64,000 bases of DNA, taken from positions 44,039,937 through 44,103,936 of the forward strand of contig NC_080064.1 in NCBI RefSeq assembly GCF_949987535.1. Reading direction: 5' to 3'. The stretch is from Balaenoptera acutorostrata. Lineage: Eukaryota; Chordata; Mammalia; Artiodactyla; Balaenopteridae. Position 1 is the first letter of the stretch. Every line of letters starts with the position of its first letter. A model generated the notes under the pieces. It was given only the letters and a program-made list of their open reading frames with translations, was not told the DNA's origin and did not search any database. The translations under genes and the position numbers were made by a program. Positions 33,914 to 45,493 of this stretch are shown here, one piece after another.

Positions 33914-36357
33914 GTAAGTATTAAAACAGGTTGAATTCACAGTTATTGAGACAGAACAAGAGAATTCCAATGAAAAGACTACTGTTTTTTCCTTCCTTGC
34001 TCTACAAATTGCTCACCTTCTCAAATGTCATAACTTTACCTGAAAAATTTAAAAATACCTTAGCATTTCAGAATTCCTGTGCCTAATTTAATGAATAAAT
34101 GCTAAAGTCAGGTAAGTTTTGCAGGAAAAAAGGAAATTCTTGTGGAAATCGGGTGCTCTGTGGCTGTTAATGTTCCTGTGAAATGACTGGAGTGGGAGTG
34201 GGGAGGGGGCTATTGACCACTGAGATGATGAAATATTAAAATTGGGCTGAGGTTTTCCTTTCAAGGGAAGCTTTCTCTTTCTAGGGAATATCTTAATAAT
34301 TTAGAACACATTCTTATTGACACTTTGGTTCACTCATCTTGTTAAAAATAAATATTTTAGCATCTCGAATCAAATAGAAAATTGCATTTTTCTGTCAGTT
34401 ATCATCTTAATACTACTTAGATTTGTCATAAGAGTAATAGTTTTTAATTTACTTATGTGGTAAAAGAATATGGCCAGGAGAAGGTAAATATAGCTTATCC
34501 AGTGTTCACCTTTTGCGGGACTGGAAATAAATCCAAGGGCATTTTAGTTAAAACAAAACTCCCCAAACAAACAAAAACCCCCCAGAGTATTCTTGTAAAG
34601 AGATACAATAAAATTGATCAGGCTGTATAGTATTTTCTCTTTGAATGCATCTTTGTACAGTTGCCAGAACAGTTACTAATAGACATAAAAATGTTGAACT
34701 TACACACCACTGCTGCTTGTGCCAGGATAATGTGTCTCCTGGAGGCTGAAACTTATCTGCTCAAGGCCCCTCCTGCTCTGTGTGTCTGCATTGCTCATAG
34801 TGATATTTTCCTGTTGCTTCCTTATTAACCTGTTGCATGTCATTTAATCTGATCTGTTCTAATTTCCTATGGTCCACCCAATTTCCTCCCATTTCTGAAT
34901 TCTTATAATTTTGATCAAATATGAATTCATTCTCTTTACTCTTAAGGGTCATTTTTCAGATGGTGGTTATTTCACTCGGTGATGATTTCATTTTTGGATA
35001 TTTATCCACAGATAAGAGCATGCTGCTTAATTTCAGTACCTGATACCTCTTTTATTTGTTGAGGTCTTCCAACTTGATGGCTTTTTTTTTTTTTTTTAAC
35101 TTGGCATAGCTAAAGATGAAGGAAATGGCAGAGGATTCATATGGAATACTTACTTTTTATTAAGCCAAGGATGCCCTTAACAGGGGATCCTAAAATAATC
35201 TACTTTTTGTGGTTTTTCTGACATCTTTCCTCTCGCATGGCTTAGCCTGGTCTTTTACTGAATATTTAATTTGATGCTTTTCAGTGTTCCCTGTCCCTTT
35301 TTCCCTTTCTCCTTTTCTCTTCCTTCCCTCTTCCTGCCAGTGCTTTCAAAGGAACGTAGCTGTTGTTTCTAGCTTTGTCCTGCAGTTTGGAGGCAATAAG
35401 TATTCAAAATCTTATGGATCATTCTTTGATGTAGAATGAGATTTTTAAAAAGATGCTCCAAAAATTGGGTGGTTTCTATTCCTGGGCATGTGATATTACT
35501 TGAACCCAGAAGATAAAATTTATATCTTTCATTTCTGTAGTATCTTTCATCCTATTTACTTTAAAAACAATAGTTGATATGTCAGTATTTAGTTAGTAAA
35601 ATTATAGAGTATACAGAACCTTAACACATTTGTGATCATTCATATTGATTGATGGCACTTATATGATATTGGCACATTTTCATGTTCAAATGGGTCCTGT
35701 GCTTTTGAGACACACCAAAATGTGAAATGGTTGTTTTTGCTGGATACTTTTACACAGGGTAATGATTGCACAAAAGCAAAATTCACGAAAATGTTGAGAT
35801 GTGTTCTCCTGAGCTTTAGGCTTCAGAATTTTTAAAATGAGATTTTACCTCAACTAAGAAGAGCCTAAAAATCTAGAAATGAAACAAAAGATATCATATA
35901 GTGGAGTTATGCTATTTTAGCCCCTGATTTTGATTTTTGATAGAATTTTATAAAATGCATTGAATATTAAACCTGCCCTACCCACCAGAAATGTCTAAAT
36001 GCTATCCCAGTTGCAAGTCCTTAATAAGTTTAATGTTGTTTTACTCCCTCTTAAGGGAATATATGGTCCCCTTTAAAGATGCCAGGGACCTAGTCATTAA
36101 CCTCAGACTGATCCGCTATCAGTCTATATCAGAAGTATCATGTAATTCTTATTTGTTACTTCCAAATAGCTTACTTAACTACATGGTCTCCTTTATTGAA
36201 TAAAATCACCTATCTCCTTAATACCTTCACTAGCTGGAAGAGAGACATACTATGAGTGTTAATTAGCAGGAACTACATTATTTATCCAGTATTGTGGAGG
36301 TCTTGATGTCCATATTTTGCAATCCATTCACATTGATTGTGTCTGTATTTGCTTTAG
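33914..36357 (+). other. ZFYVE9: ZFYVE9 intron between exons B and C
   Basis: This 2.4-kb intron runs from gtaagt to gctttag. I recognise no SINE, L1 or other repeat in it, apart from a 17-18 base T run near 35081-35098. It is the longest stretch of the gene free of young insertions. Confidence 0.85.
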
Positions 36358-36534
36358 CTCAAGCCTGGGAGAACATGATGAGTGCCTCAAGCCAGAGCCC
36401 TAACCCTAACAATCCTGCTGAATACTGTTCTACTATCCCTCCCTTGCAGCAAGCTCAGGCCTCAGGAGCCCTGAGCTCTCCACCTCCCACTGTGATGGTA
36501 CCTGTGGGAGTTTTAAAGCACCCTGGAGCAGAAG
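36358..36534 (+). CDS. ZFYVE9: ZFYVE9 exon C: Smad-binding domain
   Basis: This 177-bp exon has a gctttag acceptor and a gtaggg donor. It starts with two bases completing a split codon and ends with one base of the next, so both boundaries have the same phase and skipping keeps the frame. The translation AQAWENMMSASS leads into a Pro/Asn/Ser-rich coil, then LQQAQASGAL, then a Val-rich strand (TVMVPVGVLK) and KHPGAE. This is the Smad-binding domain of SARA, known from the Smad2-SARA structure as an extended coil, short helix and beta strand along the Smad MH2 domain. Essentially the whole Smad-contact peptide lies in this one exon. Confidence 0.96.
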
Positions 36535-38122
36535 GTAGGGGATCATGTGCTATTCTCTCTCTTTTTCCTCACCAAGTTCCTCTGAAAAGGTGCTGATGTG
36601 ATTTTACATCACAAGTCTTTAACACACTGCAGATAAGTCCCTTTGGGTGGTTATTAAAGTGGAAGAACAAGGTGAGAAATGTGTTGAGACTATTTCTGGG
36701 CAAGTAAAGAAGAATATTGTGTTGCCTGATATTTTGGAGGCACCTCTAAAAATATGCCAGTACCCTCTCCAACTTAAGAATGGAGTAATTACTTTGCTTT
36801 TACTTGAAAAGAGTTACAGAATTTGAAATCAGCCTGCAAAATCCTAGCCTCATGCCTACCTTAGTGTTCTTTGCAGGAATTTAGTAAGTGATGAAAATAA
36901 GAATTCTTTTTTCTGACCAGCCCATTCTAGTATTGCCTTTTGGAATATATATTGCCATTTTCTCTTTTCATTTTTAATCTATCCCTGTAAAAATATGAAA
37001 ATACTGTGTTAGGTACACAGACGTTTATAAAATCCAGAACTTTAATTCTGATTATATCATATGATAGGTAGAAAATCATAGGCTCAACTTATTTTAGTTT
37101 ATTATATCTTTATGATTATGATATTGTCAGATGAAAGGCACTTTGTAAGTTCAGGGGATTATCAATAGTAAAAATAACAAATATTTCCTTAAAATGATCT
37201 GTCAAGAAGTCTCCCCTGATAATTAAACTCTGTCTTCTTTCATTAATTTTATATCTTTTTGTCTAGCAATATTCCCTTCCCCTTGTTAAATAGCCCTCCT
37301 CCCCTTTTGAAGATCAAAAACTTCTATTGACATTATCATACTCTTCTGAGCTCAGGCTTTCGTTCTTAAAATCTTTATTCTCTTTACTTCATTTGTTGTT
37401 TTTGTTGTTCTTCCCTGGTCTCTCTTTGTTTTGGCCATTTGAATTGATTTTCAAAACTGGATTTAAAGAGATCATTTCGTCAGACTCAGTTTTCCAGCTT
37501 TTCCCCATCCTTTTACTAAAATGCAGACTACTGCATTTCACTATCTGCACTGCCAGATCAGTCTTTTTCTTCTTCAGTTACACTTTAGCCAAAGATCTGG
37601 TCAGTTTGCTTCCCAATTCTTACATATCTGTGCCAACTCTTCTTTTATTAATTAATAATTCTTCAGCATTCTTCAGGGCATCTTTTGCCTTTTAAAAATA
37701 CCGTATCACTTTTCCAGATATTTTATTCCTACAGAAACCTCATACTTTTAGGAGCTGTGGATGTCTATTTCTAGATACTTTTTCCGGGCTATTAGTTTAT
37801 TTCCTAGGCACTTCAAACACCTTCCCTAGTTTCTCTTTTAGTGATATGGGACAGAGTATGTGACATAATCATAGGCATATTTAATACTTTAAAGCAAAGT
37901 GTTTTAAATCTTTACATATAAATTACAGAAGTAAGGAGTATATTTAAATGTGTATTTTTATTAATTTATAACCACTTTTATACAGTTACAATTATATTTA
38001 GAAGTATAAAATGCTAAATAGTGATTTCTTTGTACATCTGAGATTGGTGACCTTCTCTTCTTGATGTTAGAAACCCTATCAATGTCACAGTGTTACCTGT
38101 TTTATTTTTCTGGCTCCTCAAG
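36535..38122 (+). other. ZFYVE9: ZFYVE9 intron between exons C and D
   Basis: This 1.6-kb intron runs from gtaggg to ctcaag. It holds no young repeat. The pyrimidine-rich stretch 37190-37700 has an open frame of 122 codons that looks like chance, or possibly an old repeat I cannot name. Confidence 0.8.
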
Positions 38123-38292
38123 TGGCTCAGCCCAGAGAGCAGAGGCGAGTTTGGTTTGCTGATGGGATCTTGCCTAATGGAGAAGTTGCTGATGCAGCCA
38201 AATTAACCATGAATGGAACTTCCTCTGCAGGAACCCTGGCTGTGTCACATGACCCAGTCAAGCCAGTAACTACCAGTCCCCTATCAGCAGAG
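38123..38292 (+). CDS. ZFYVE9: ZFYVE9 exon D: post-SBD segment with RVWF motif
   Basis: This 170-bp exon has a ctcctcaag acceptor and a gtaaga donor. It reads [22 protein letters not shown] and on to SPLSAE. The RVWF tetrapeptide at 38146-38157 fits the RVxF consensus for docking protein phosphatase 1. SARA is reported to bind PP1 catalytic subunit, so this is the likely site (established for the family, inferred here). The rest ([17 protein letters not shown]) is low-complexity linker. The exon begins with two bases of a split Val codon and ends on a complete Glu codon (GAG), so it joins exon E in phase 0. From memory, human has Pro where this sequence has Ser in SPLSAE. Confidence 0.96.
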
Positions 38293-39612
38293 GTAAGAAA
38301 ACAAAACAGCAACTAAAATTGAGTACTTACTTTACTCAGCACTGTTCTGCCTCTGTCTTGTCTTTTTCTAAGTTGAGTGACCTTTCTGTGGAACCCTATA
38401 GACTTCAGATACAGTTTAGTGCATGTGTGTGTATGTGTGTGGGCATGCTTGTGTGTGTGTCTAGGGGTAAAATAAATGTGGCAAAACCAGTTGTTCTTGT
38501 TTTTTCTATATTTGGAAGTTTTTTCAGGAGAAAGATTCTTATAAAGGTTGTTCTCAGGTGAGCTCAGTCTACTACTGTAGCTAGAGGCTGTGCTAGAGCG
38601 AATCCTGGTCCCTTGATACCTTGGTTTTCAAAGCATATTCCCCAGGTTCTGTGGTAGCTGCCAGGGAGTTGCCGTGGTGAGGAAGGGCCAGGAAATATGA
38701 AGGTGGCTGAGGAATCCTTCTATTCCTTTGTCTTCAACCCGAGCATCTCTACTTTTTTCTGGTCTGCCTATTGTGTTTCCAAGTAAGACTTTTAAAGAGG
38801 ATTCTAAAGCTTAAAAATAAACCACTGACTTAATGGATGGAAGACTCATAAAATTTACCTAAGGAAAGTAGCTCATACTGTGCTGTCACATTTACTTTGT
38901 CTCTAAGGATACACTGGTCACAGTTTGGGGGCTAATTTTCAGAAGGGTCAAATACTAGCTACATTTTTTTGAGTCTGTGAAAGAATAGAACCACCTAGGA
39001 CCATAATTGGAAAGTATACACGTAGGATCGTTTATACAGTGGGTCCCTTTCTTATTGCTGTTTGCCCCGTTGAATATGGTGGTCAAGATTATAATAAGGT
39101 GATCAGTTCCAACTAAGTATGTGTGTCTGGCTTTTTTTTTTTTAAATAAAATAAGAGGATCAGAGTTTGGATAAAATTTTTACTTTTGAAGTTTTCATGG
39201 TTACTGTTTATTTACATTTATGTTCAGTAATATTTTTCTAGAAATTTACATAATTTGTGGATTTGGTTATAATTGAAATTGCATGTTATTAAGATTAGAT
39301 TTATTGACATACAGAGATAAATTTCCTGTTTGGTGAAGGTACATTAAACCATGTCACTGTCTTTAAATATGTCTAAGTCTGTTTTGGGGGATTTTTCTGT
39401 GGCCTCAGAGGACAGCAGCCGGAACTACATGACTTATTCTTCTTTGAATCTATACAATGACTTTGTCAAGAAAATTTCTTTTTTTCTCCAATTGTTTATG
39501 TGGAAAAATGTCAAATCCACAGACGAGTTGCAAGAATAGTACAGTGAACCCCCATATACTCTTCACCCATATTCACCAATTGTTGCCATTTTGCCACATT
39601 TACTTTACCCCT

Positions 39613-39636
39613 ACACACACACACACACACACACAC
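39613..39636 (+). repeat. (CA)n microsatellite
   Basis: About 12 uninterrupted CA units. Confidence 0.95.
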
Positions 39637-39848
39637 TTTGTTTTTTGAGGAACCATTTGAGGATTAGTTGCACTTTATCACTTAATACTTCAGCTTATGT
39701 TTCCTAAGAACAAGTGATTTTCTTATGTAAGTACAATATAACTATATGAGAAAGAAATTTAACATATAATTCTATGTATTATCAAATACATAGTCCATAT
39801 TCAGATTTCCCCAATTGTCCCATGATGTCTTTATTCTTTCGTTTATAC

Positions 39849-39850
39849 AC

Positions 39851-39894
<44 letters not shown>
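39849..39894 (+). repeat. (GT)n(AT)n compound microsatellite
   Basis: About 8 GT units followed by about 14 TA units. Confidence 0.95.
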
Positions 39895-39896
<2 letters not shown>

Positions 39897-40347
39897 TTTT
39901 TTGTTAAATAAAGTCTTTTTTAAAAAATTAGGATACCATCAAGGATCACAACTGCATTTAGTTCTCATGTTTCTTTGATTTTCTTTAATTTAGAACAGTT
40001 CTCCCACTTTTTTTTTTGTCTTTCACATCATTAACATTTTTGAAGCATTTACGCCATGTTTGGCATAAAGTCCTTAATTTGTGTTTTTCTGTTTTTTTCC
40101 TCATGATTAGTTTCAGATTAAATATTTTTGGCAAGAATAATACTACCATAAGTGATGGTCATTTCTTAGTGGAGCACATCAAGAAGTATCAGTTTGATAA
40201 TTGGTTAAATTGATGTCTCCTGTGTTTCTCCACTGCAAAAGTAGCTTTTCCTCTTTGCAATTAAAAAGTAAAGTGAGGGGTGATACTTTGAGACTCTGGG
40301 TGTCCTGTTCCCCTACAATCTTTCAGTCAATGATTTTACTGTCCTTT

Positions 40348-40723
40348 ATATATATGTATATACACACACACACACATACTTTTTAAAGATTTATTTTTTA
40401 TTTTTGACTGCTTCGGGTCTTAGTTGCAACACGTGGGGTCTTCGTTGAGGCATGCAGGATCTTTCGTTGCGGCGCCTGCACTCTTCGTTGTGTTGTGTGG
40501 GCTTCTCTCTAGTTGTGGCGTGTGGGCTCCAGGGCATGTGGGCTCTGTAGTTTGCGGCACGCAGGCTCTCTAGTTGAGGCGCGTGAGATCAGTAGTTGTG
40601 GTGCGCAGGCTTAGTTGCCCCGCGGCATGTGGGATCTTAATTCTCTGACCAGGGATCAAACCCGTGTCCCATGCATTCATTGTAAGGCAGATTCTTTACC
40701 ACTGGACCACCAGGGAAGTCCCC
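40348..40723 (-). mobile_element. CHR SINE whose tail became a microsatellite
   Basis: A perfect 17-bp target-site duplication (tgattttactgtccttt) lies at 40331-40347 and 40724-40740. The tail side, next to the left copy, is an (AT)/(CA) dinucleotide run (40348-40378) followed by A/T-rich tail sequence. The body is the older long CHR form. Confidence 0.93.
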
Positions 40724-40845
40724 TGATTTTACTGTCCTTTGACAATCTTACCTGAATCAATTATAACTATAGTGTTTATACAGTGATGACTTTTTTCTTT
40801 CTACAAAACTTCGTTTACATCTCTTAAATTGTATGATAGGTTCTT

Positions 40846-41211
40846 TTTTTTTTTAATTTATTTTTATTTATTTATTTATTTATTTTTTGGGCTGTGTTGG
40901 GTCTTCGTTGCTGTGCGTGGGCTTTCTCTAGTTGCGGCGAGCGGGGGCTGCTCTTCATTGCGGTGCGCAGGCTTCTCATTGCAGTGGCTTCTCTTGTAGC
41001 AGAGCATGGGCTCTAGGAGCACAGGCTTCGGTAGTTGTGGCGCATGGGCTCAGTAGTTGTGGCTTTTGGGTTCTGGAGTGCAGGCTCAGTTGTTGTGGCG
41101 CATGGGTTTTGTTGCTCTGCGGCATGTGGGATCTTCCTGGACCAGGGCTCAAACCCGTGTCCCCTGCATTGGCAGGCGGATTCTTAACCACTGCGCCACC
41201 AGGGAAGCCCC
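40846..41211 (-). mobile_element. CHR-type SINE (long form)
   Basis: It is full-length with a perfect 14-bp target-site duplication, tatgataggttctt, at 40832-40845 and 41212-41225, and an (AAAT)n tail. Confidence 0.95.
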
Positions 41212-41794
41212 TATGATAGGTTCTTAAAGCATAAATTTTTTGAATGAATGAGGAAGCTCTAGTGAATGACTATTATAGGGAAACAAAGTTCAGGTCAGTT
41301 TAAGAGAAACTGAAACAAGTTAGTTATTTTATTTCTGTGCTCTCACATTGTTCAACACTTTATTTTAATATTTATCTGGTAAAATGAGGGAAAACAAATT
41401 CTTTAGGGCCAGAGTTGAATATATTTTTCTCATCTTTATGACCTAATAGAGTGCCTGGCACTTAAAAGGTGCTCAGTAAATTAAACAACTTCTTTTTATA
41501 GATGATATTTAAGTAGAAGCCAGATGACCACTTCTTATGATATCAAAAGGTAGATTTTATGCATCACTAAATAGCAAGTTAGAATAGGTTACTTTATTTC
41601 CTATTCTAAATCTAACTTTATTGATTTACTTCAAATCAGTAATGGTTAGCCAATGAAATTTTCCAAATTTCCTAATAGGACGATGTACTGAGAACACTGC
41701 AAAATTTTTAGCAAAACCCACTAAAAACTTACAGTCCTAAATTATAGAGAGTATAGACAAAAATATAAGACATAGGCATTTTTTTAAAATAGTT

Positions 41795-42670
41795 TTAATC
41801 TTTATTCAAGTATAAAATATATATAGCAAAGTACTTAAGGTGCCTTAATCTTTAGGAAACACATGTTGAACATACATATATGTGTGTGTGTCTCTATATA
41901 TACATACAGACACACACACCCGTGTAACCACCACCTAGATAAAGATACACAGAACATTTCTATCACTATAGAAGTTTCCTTCATGCCCTTTTTCTGTCAA
42001 TACCTGCCCCCTTTCCCCGAAGGTAACCATTATTCGGACTTGTATCACCATAGATTAGTTTTGCCTGTTTTTGAATTTCATACAAATGGAAAAATATGAT
42101 ATATAATGTTTTGTGTCTAACTTCTTAAACTCTAATACTTAATGAGGTACTTCCCTGGTGGCACAGTGGTTAAGAATCTGCCTGCCAATGCAGGGGACAC
42201 GGGTTTGAGCCCTGATCCAGGAAGATCCCACATGTCGCAGAGCAGCTAAGCCTGAGCGCCACAACTACTGAGCCTGTGCTCTAGAGCCCACGAGCCACAA
42301 CTACTGAAGCCCGAGTGCCTAGAGTCCATGCTCCACAACAAGGGAAGCCACTGCAATGAGAAGCCCGCGCACCACAACAAAGAGTAGCTCCTGCTCATCG
42401 CAACTAGAGAAAGCCCGCACGCAGCAACGAAGACCCAATGCAGCCAATAAATAAATAAATAAATAAATTTATTAAAAAAATACTTAATAAGATTTATCTG
42501 TGTTGTGTGCATCAAAAATAAATATTTTTTATTGCTGAGTAATATTCCATCATATGGCTGTACCACAATTTATCTATTTTCCTATTAATGGACATTTGGA
42601 TTGTTTCCACACTTTGGCTATTTGAGTAAAGCTGCTATAAACATTTTTATACATGTTAAACAGTTTTTTT
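41795..42670 (-). mobile_element. Old L1 3' fragment (minus)
   Basis: It holds L1M-like sequence: accaccacctagataaag, ttgcctgtttttgaatttca, then ttgctgagtaatattccatc and tttggattgtttccacac after the CHR insertion at 42147-42478. Confidence 0.6.
42147..42478 (+). mobile_element. CHR-type SINE (long form)
   Basis: It is in sense orientation. The target-site duplication is aatacttaatgag (42134-42146) and aatacttaataag (42479-42491), and the tail is (AAAT)n plus poly(A). It interrupts an old minus-strand L1. Confidence 0.93.
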
Positions 42671-42934
42671 AAAAATGAGAATCCTATGTATTTTTAAAAT
42701 TTTTTACTTATTTTATTATTCATCTGGTTGTACCGGGTCCCAGTTGTGGCAGGCGGGCTCCCCAGCTGCGGCTCGTGGGCCCCCCAGTTGCGGCTGGGAG
42801 GCTCCCTAGTTGCAGCATGCGAACTCCCAGCTGCAGTATGCATGCGGCACCCAGCCCCCCAATGAGGGACCAAACCTGGGCCCCTCGCATTGGGAGCACA
42901 GAGTCCCAACCACTGTGCCACCAGGGAAGTCCCT
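42671..42934 (-). mobile_element. Diverged CHR SINE
   Basis: The minus-strand CHR head (agggacttccctggtggcac) and a diverged body are present. The flanks acatgttaaacagttttt (42651-42668) and acatgttaaaaagttttt (42937-42954) look like the target-site duplication. Confidence 0.85.
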
Positions 42935-43391
42935 AAACATGTTAAAAAGTTTTTATATGCTTTTCCTTTAACTTTTTAAAAGCTTTCTTTTTTAAAGCTT
43001 CTTTTCTTTTTAAAAGCTTTCAGATTCTTTTCCTTTATAGGTTGTTACAGGATACTGAATATAGTTCCATGTACTATACTGTAGGACCTTGTTGTTTATC
43101 TATTTTATGTAAACTGGTGTGTATCTGTTAATCCCAAGCTCCTAATTTATCACCCACCCACCCCCCTTTCCCCTTTGGTAGCCATAAGTTTGTTTTCTAA
43201 GTCTGTGAGTCTGTTTCTAGTTTGTAAATAAGTTCATTTGTATCATTTTTTTTTTTAGATTCCACATATAAGTGAGATATGATATTTGTCTTTCTCTTTC
43301 TGGCTTACTTCACTTAGTATGATAATCTCTAGGTCCATCCATGTTGCTACACATGGCATTATTTCCTTCTTTTTAATGGCTGAGTAATATT

Positions 43392-43393
<2 letters not shown>

Positions 43394-43424
<31 letters not shown>
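43394..43424 (+). repeat. (TG)n microsatellite, first L1 repeat copy
   Basis: About 15 TG units follow taatattcc in L1 ORF2. Confidence 0.95.
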
Positions 43425-43427
<3 letters not shown>

Positions 43428-43536
43428 CCACATCTTCTTTACCCATTCATCTGTCAGTGGATGCTTAGGTTGCTTCCATATCTTGGCTATTGTAAATAGT
43501 GCTTAAAGTTCTTTTTTATGGCTAAGTAATATTCCT

Positions 43537-43538
<2 letters not shown>

Positions 43539-43594
<56 letters not shown>
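43539..43594 (+). repeat. (GT)n microsatellite, second L1 repeat copy
   Basis: About 28 GT units lie at the equivalent site of the second copy of the tandem duplication, almost twice as long as in the first copy. Confidence 0.95.
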
Positions 43595-43603
<9 letters not shown>

Positions 43604-43914
43604 CGTACCACATCTTCTTTACCCATTCATCTGTCATTGGATGCTTAGGTTGCTTCCATGTCTTGGCTATTGTAAATAGTGCTTAAAACTTCTATTTCTT
43701 GCTTAAGTTATGAAGAATATAGAGCATCATTTCAATAGATCTTTGAGCATATTCTATTAAACTGTTAATTAAGTGGATTTAACCCCACTCAAAATGTATT
43801 TTGCAACATTATACTTTATTAAGTGTAGTTAGTGTGATCTTCATATTAATGCAAAGAAAAATGAACTTGAAGTTTAATTTCATGACAAAGTAAATGAAAA
43901 CTCTTTCATTAATT

Positions 43915-44025
43915 TTTTTTTATTGTGGTAAAAAAGACATAACATAAAATTTAACATTTTAATCATTTTTAATTACATTCACATTGTTGTACAACGATCA
44001 CCCCTATTCTCAAGGTTCAGAAATT
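43915..44025 (-). mobile_element. Possible old L1 3' fragment
   Basis: tattgtggtaaaaaagacat, aaatttaacattttaatcat and ttgttgtacaacgatcaccc match antisense ancient L1 3'UTR text. Confidence 0.45.
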
Positions 44026-44372
44026 ACGAGATAATATTGAAAGTTTGTTTCTGTTGCCACTGCAAGTTTAAAAAATATTTTTCTTTTATGGCAAAAGAAA
44101 CCTTGGTAAAGGAAGCTTTAACCCAGGTTACAAGACCTTTTCTCTCATTACTATGATTTGATGATGCCAAAAGGAGAAACTATACAATTATAAACATTTT
44201 CATAGTATAAGCCCAGTTCTTGGGAAACCACAGGTTAATGAGTATCTTGTGCTGTCTTTCAAAAAGTATGAATTTGAAATTTTCACTTAAATTCCCATTT
44301 GTAGTCTGGACTCTATTCTGCGCAAGTCTTCAACTGTGTGTAATGCTCTCTTTGCTAATTTGCTTGTCCTAG

Positions 44373-44493
44373 ACGGATATTTCTCTATTCTCTGGAAGTA
44401 TAACTCAGGTTGGAAGTCCTGTTGGCAGTGCAATGAACCTTATTCCTGAAGATGGCCTTCCTCCCATTCTCATCTCCACTGGTGTAAAAGGAG
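44373..44493 (+). CDS. ZFYVE9: ZFYVE9 exon E: linker before C-terminal domain
   Basis: This 121-bp exon has a tgtcctag acceptor and a gtatgt donor. It starts in phase 0 with Thr-Asp-Ile-Ser-Leu-Phe-Ser-Gly and continues SITQVGSPVGSAMNLIPEDGL, PPILISTGVKG, ending with one base of a split Asp codon finished by exon F. It matches the SARA segment that leads into the conserved C-terminal region, the part associated with the type I TGF-beta receptor. I see no catalytic motif; this is scaffold sequence. No frame damage is present. Confidence 0.96.
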
Positions 44494-45008
44494 GTATGTG
44501 GACTTAAATGTTTAAACAAGGATAGTTATATATGCCAAATGTTACCTTCTAATTAAGGGAAGGAGATAGAATTCAAGTGATGACCACCTTTCTCTTCTCC
44601 AACAAAAAAGGTGACTACTCAGTGCCATGAAAAGCATTGTTGCTGTTACTGATTGTTTTAGAGAAGATATTTATGTTTTTATATTATCATTTCATATGTT
44701 GGAAGGATGTAATATTATTTTAAATTCCCACTGTGTATAAATGTATCTTATTGTCAGTTCTTTCTTCATATTTCAAAGCACATAATACTCTGAAGAGTTG
44801 CTTATAGTTCTAGGATTGGCCCACATGATACAGTCAGTACATTAATTTAACTTCTTGTTTTGAAGTACAATACACATTCAGAAATGTGTATATAATAAGT
44901 GGAGAGCTCTGAACTTAAGTAGCAATTTTCTGTTAAAAAATATTTTAGTGAGTCCTGGTAAGACGCAAACTTACTAATCAGTCAAAAGAATGCTTATCTT
45001 TTTTTTTA

Positions 45009-45306
45009 AAGTTAATTAATTAATTTATTTGTTTATTTATTTTTGGCTGTGTTGGGTCTTCGTTTCTGTGCGAGGGCTTTCTCTAGTTGTGGCAAGCGGG
45101 GGCCACTCTTCATCGCGGTGCGCAGGCCTCTCACTGTCGCGGCCTCTCTTGTTGCGGAGCACAGGCTCCAGACGCGCAGGCTCAGTAGTTGTGGCTCATG
45201 GGCCTAGTCGCTCCGCGGCATGTGGGATCTTCCCAGACCAGGGCTCAAACCCGTGTCCCCTGCATTGGCAGGCGGATTCTCAACCACTGTGCCACCAGGG
45301 AAGCCC
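45009..45306 (-). mobile_element. CHR-2 SINE
   Basis: It is a full CHR-2 with target-site duplication aagaatgcttatcttt / aagaatgttatcttt (about 44986-45001 and 45307-45321). Confidence 0.93.
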
Positions 45307-45493
45307 AAGAATGTTATCTTTATGCAAAAGTTTCTTGTTGATAGATCCAGATCAGCATCCAGTCAGTACATTTTCAGGAGATGGTTTATCAATAATCTCT
45401 CCTCATTTTTGTCCTAGTCTTTTACCTGGTCTCCCTGCCTTCAGTCTTTCTCTCCTTTATTTAATCTTACATATTGGTGCCAGTTATCTTTTT

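Larger units (their letters stand above)
39490..40200 (-). mobile_element. Possible old L1-type fragment
   Basis: agaatagtacagtgaacccc, cagatttccccaattgtccc and ttagaacagttctcccactt recur in an ancient mammalian repeat I cannot name with certainty. It contains a (CA)n run (39613-39636) and a (GT)n(AT)n run (39849-39894). Confidence 0.4.
43015..43690 (-). mobile_element. L1 3' fragment (minus) with internal tandem duplication
   Basis: L1 3'UTR (gttgttacaggatactgaat) runs into the ORF2 C-terminus. The part from taatggctgagtaatattcc to ttgtaaatagtgcttaaa occurs twice in tandem (about 43370-43506 and 43512-43686), each copy with its own (TG)n. Confidence 0.88.
38293..44372 (+). other. ZFYVE9: ZFYVE9 intron between exons D and E
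   Basis: This 6.1-kb intron carries old L1-like pieces, four CHR SINEs, a tandemly duplicated L1 fragment and several dinucleotide repeats, listed separately. The stretches 38300-39480, 41226-41790 and 44030-44372 show nothing clear, except a short L2/MIR-like tail near 41435-41485. Confidence 0.85.

Noticed and set aside
33625..33924. 99-codon frame entering exon B from the intron
   Set aside because: The acceptor at 33811-33813 and the match to FYVE starting at 33814 show the upstream part is intronic.
37327..37695. 122-codon frame in the intron between exons C and D
   Set aside because: Pyrimidine-rich sequence gives a Leu/Phe/Ser-rich chance frame with no splice context or homology.
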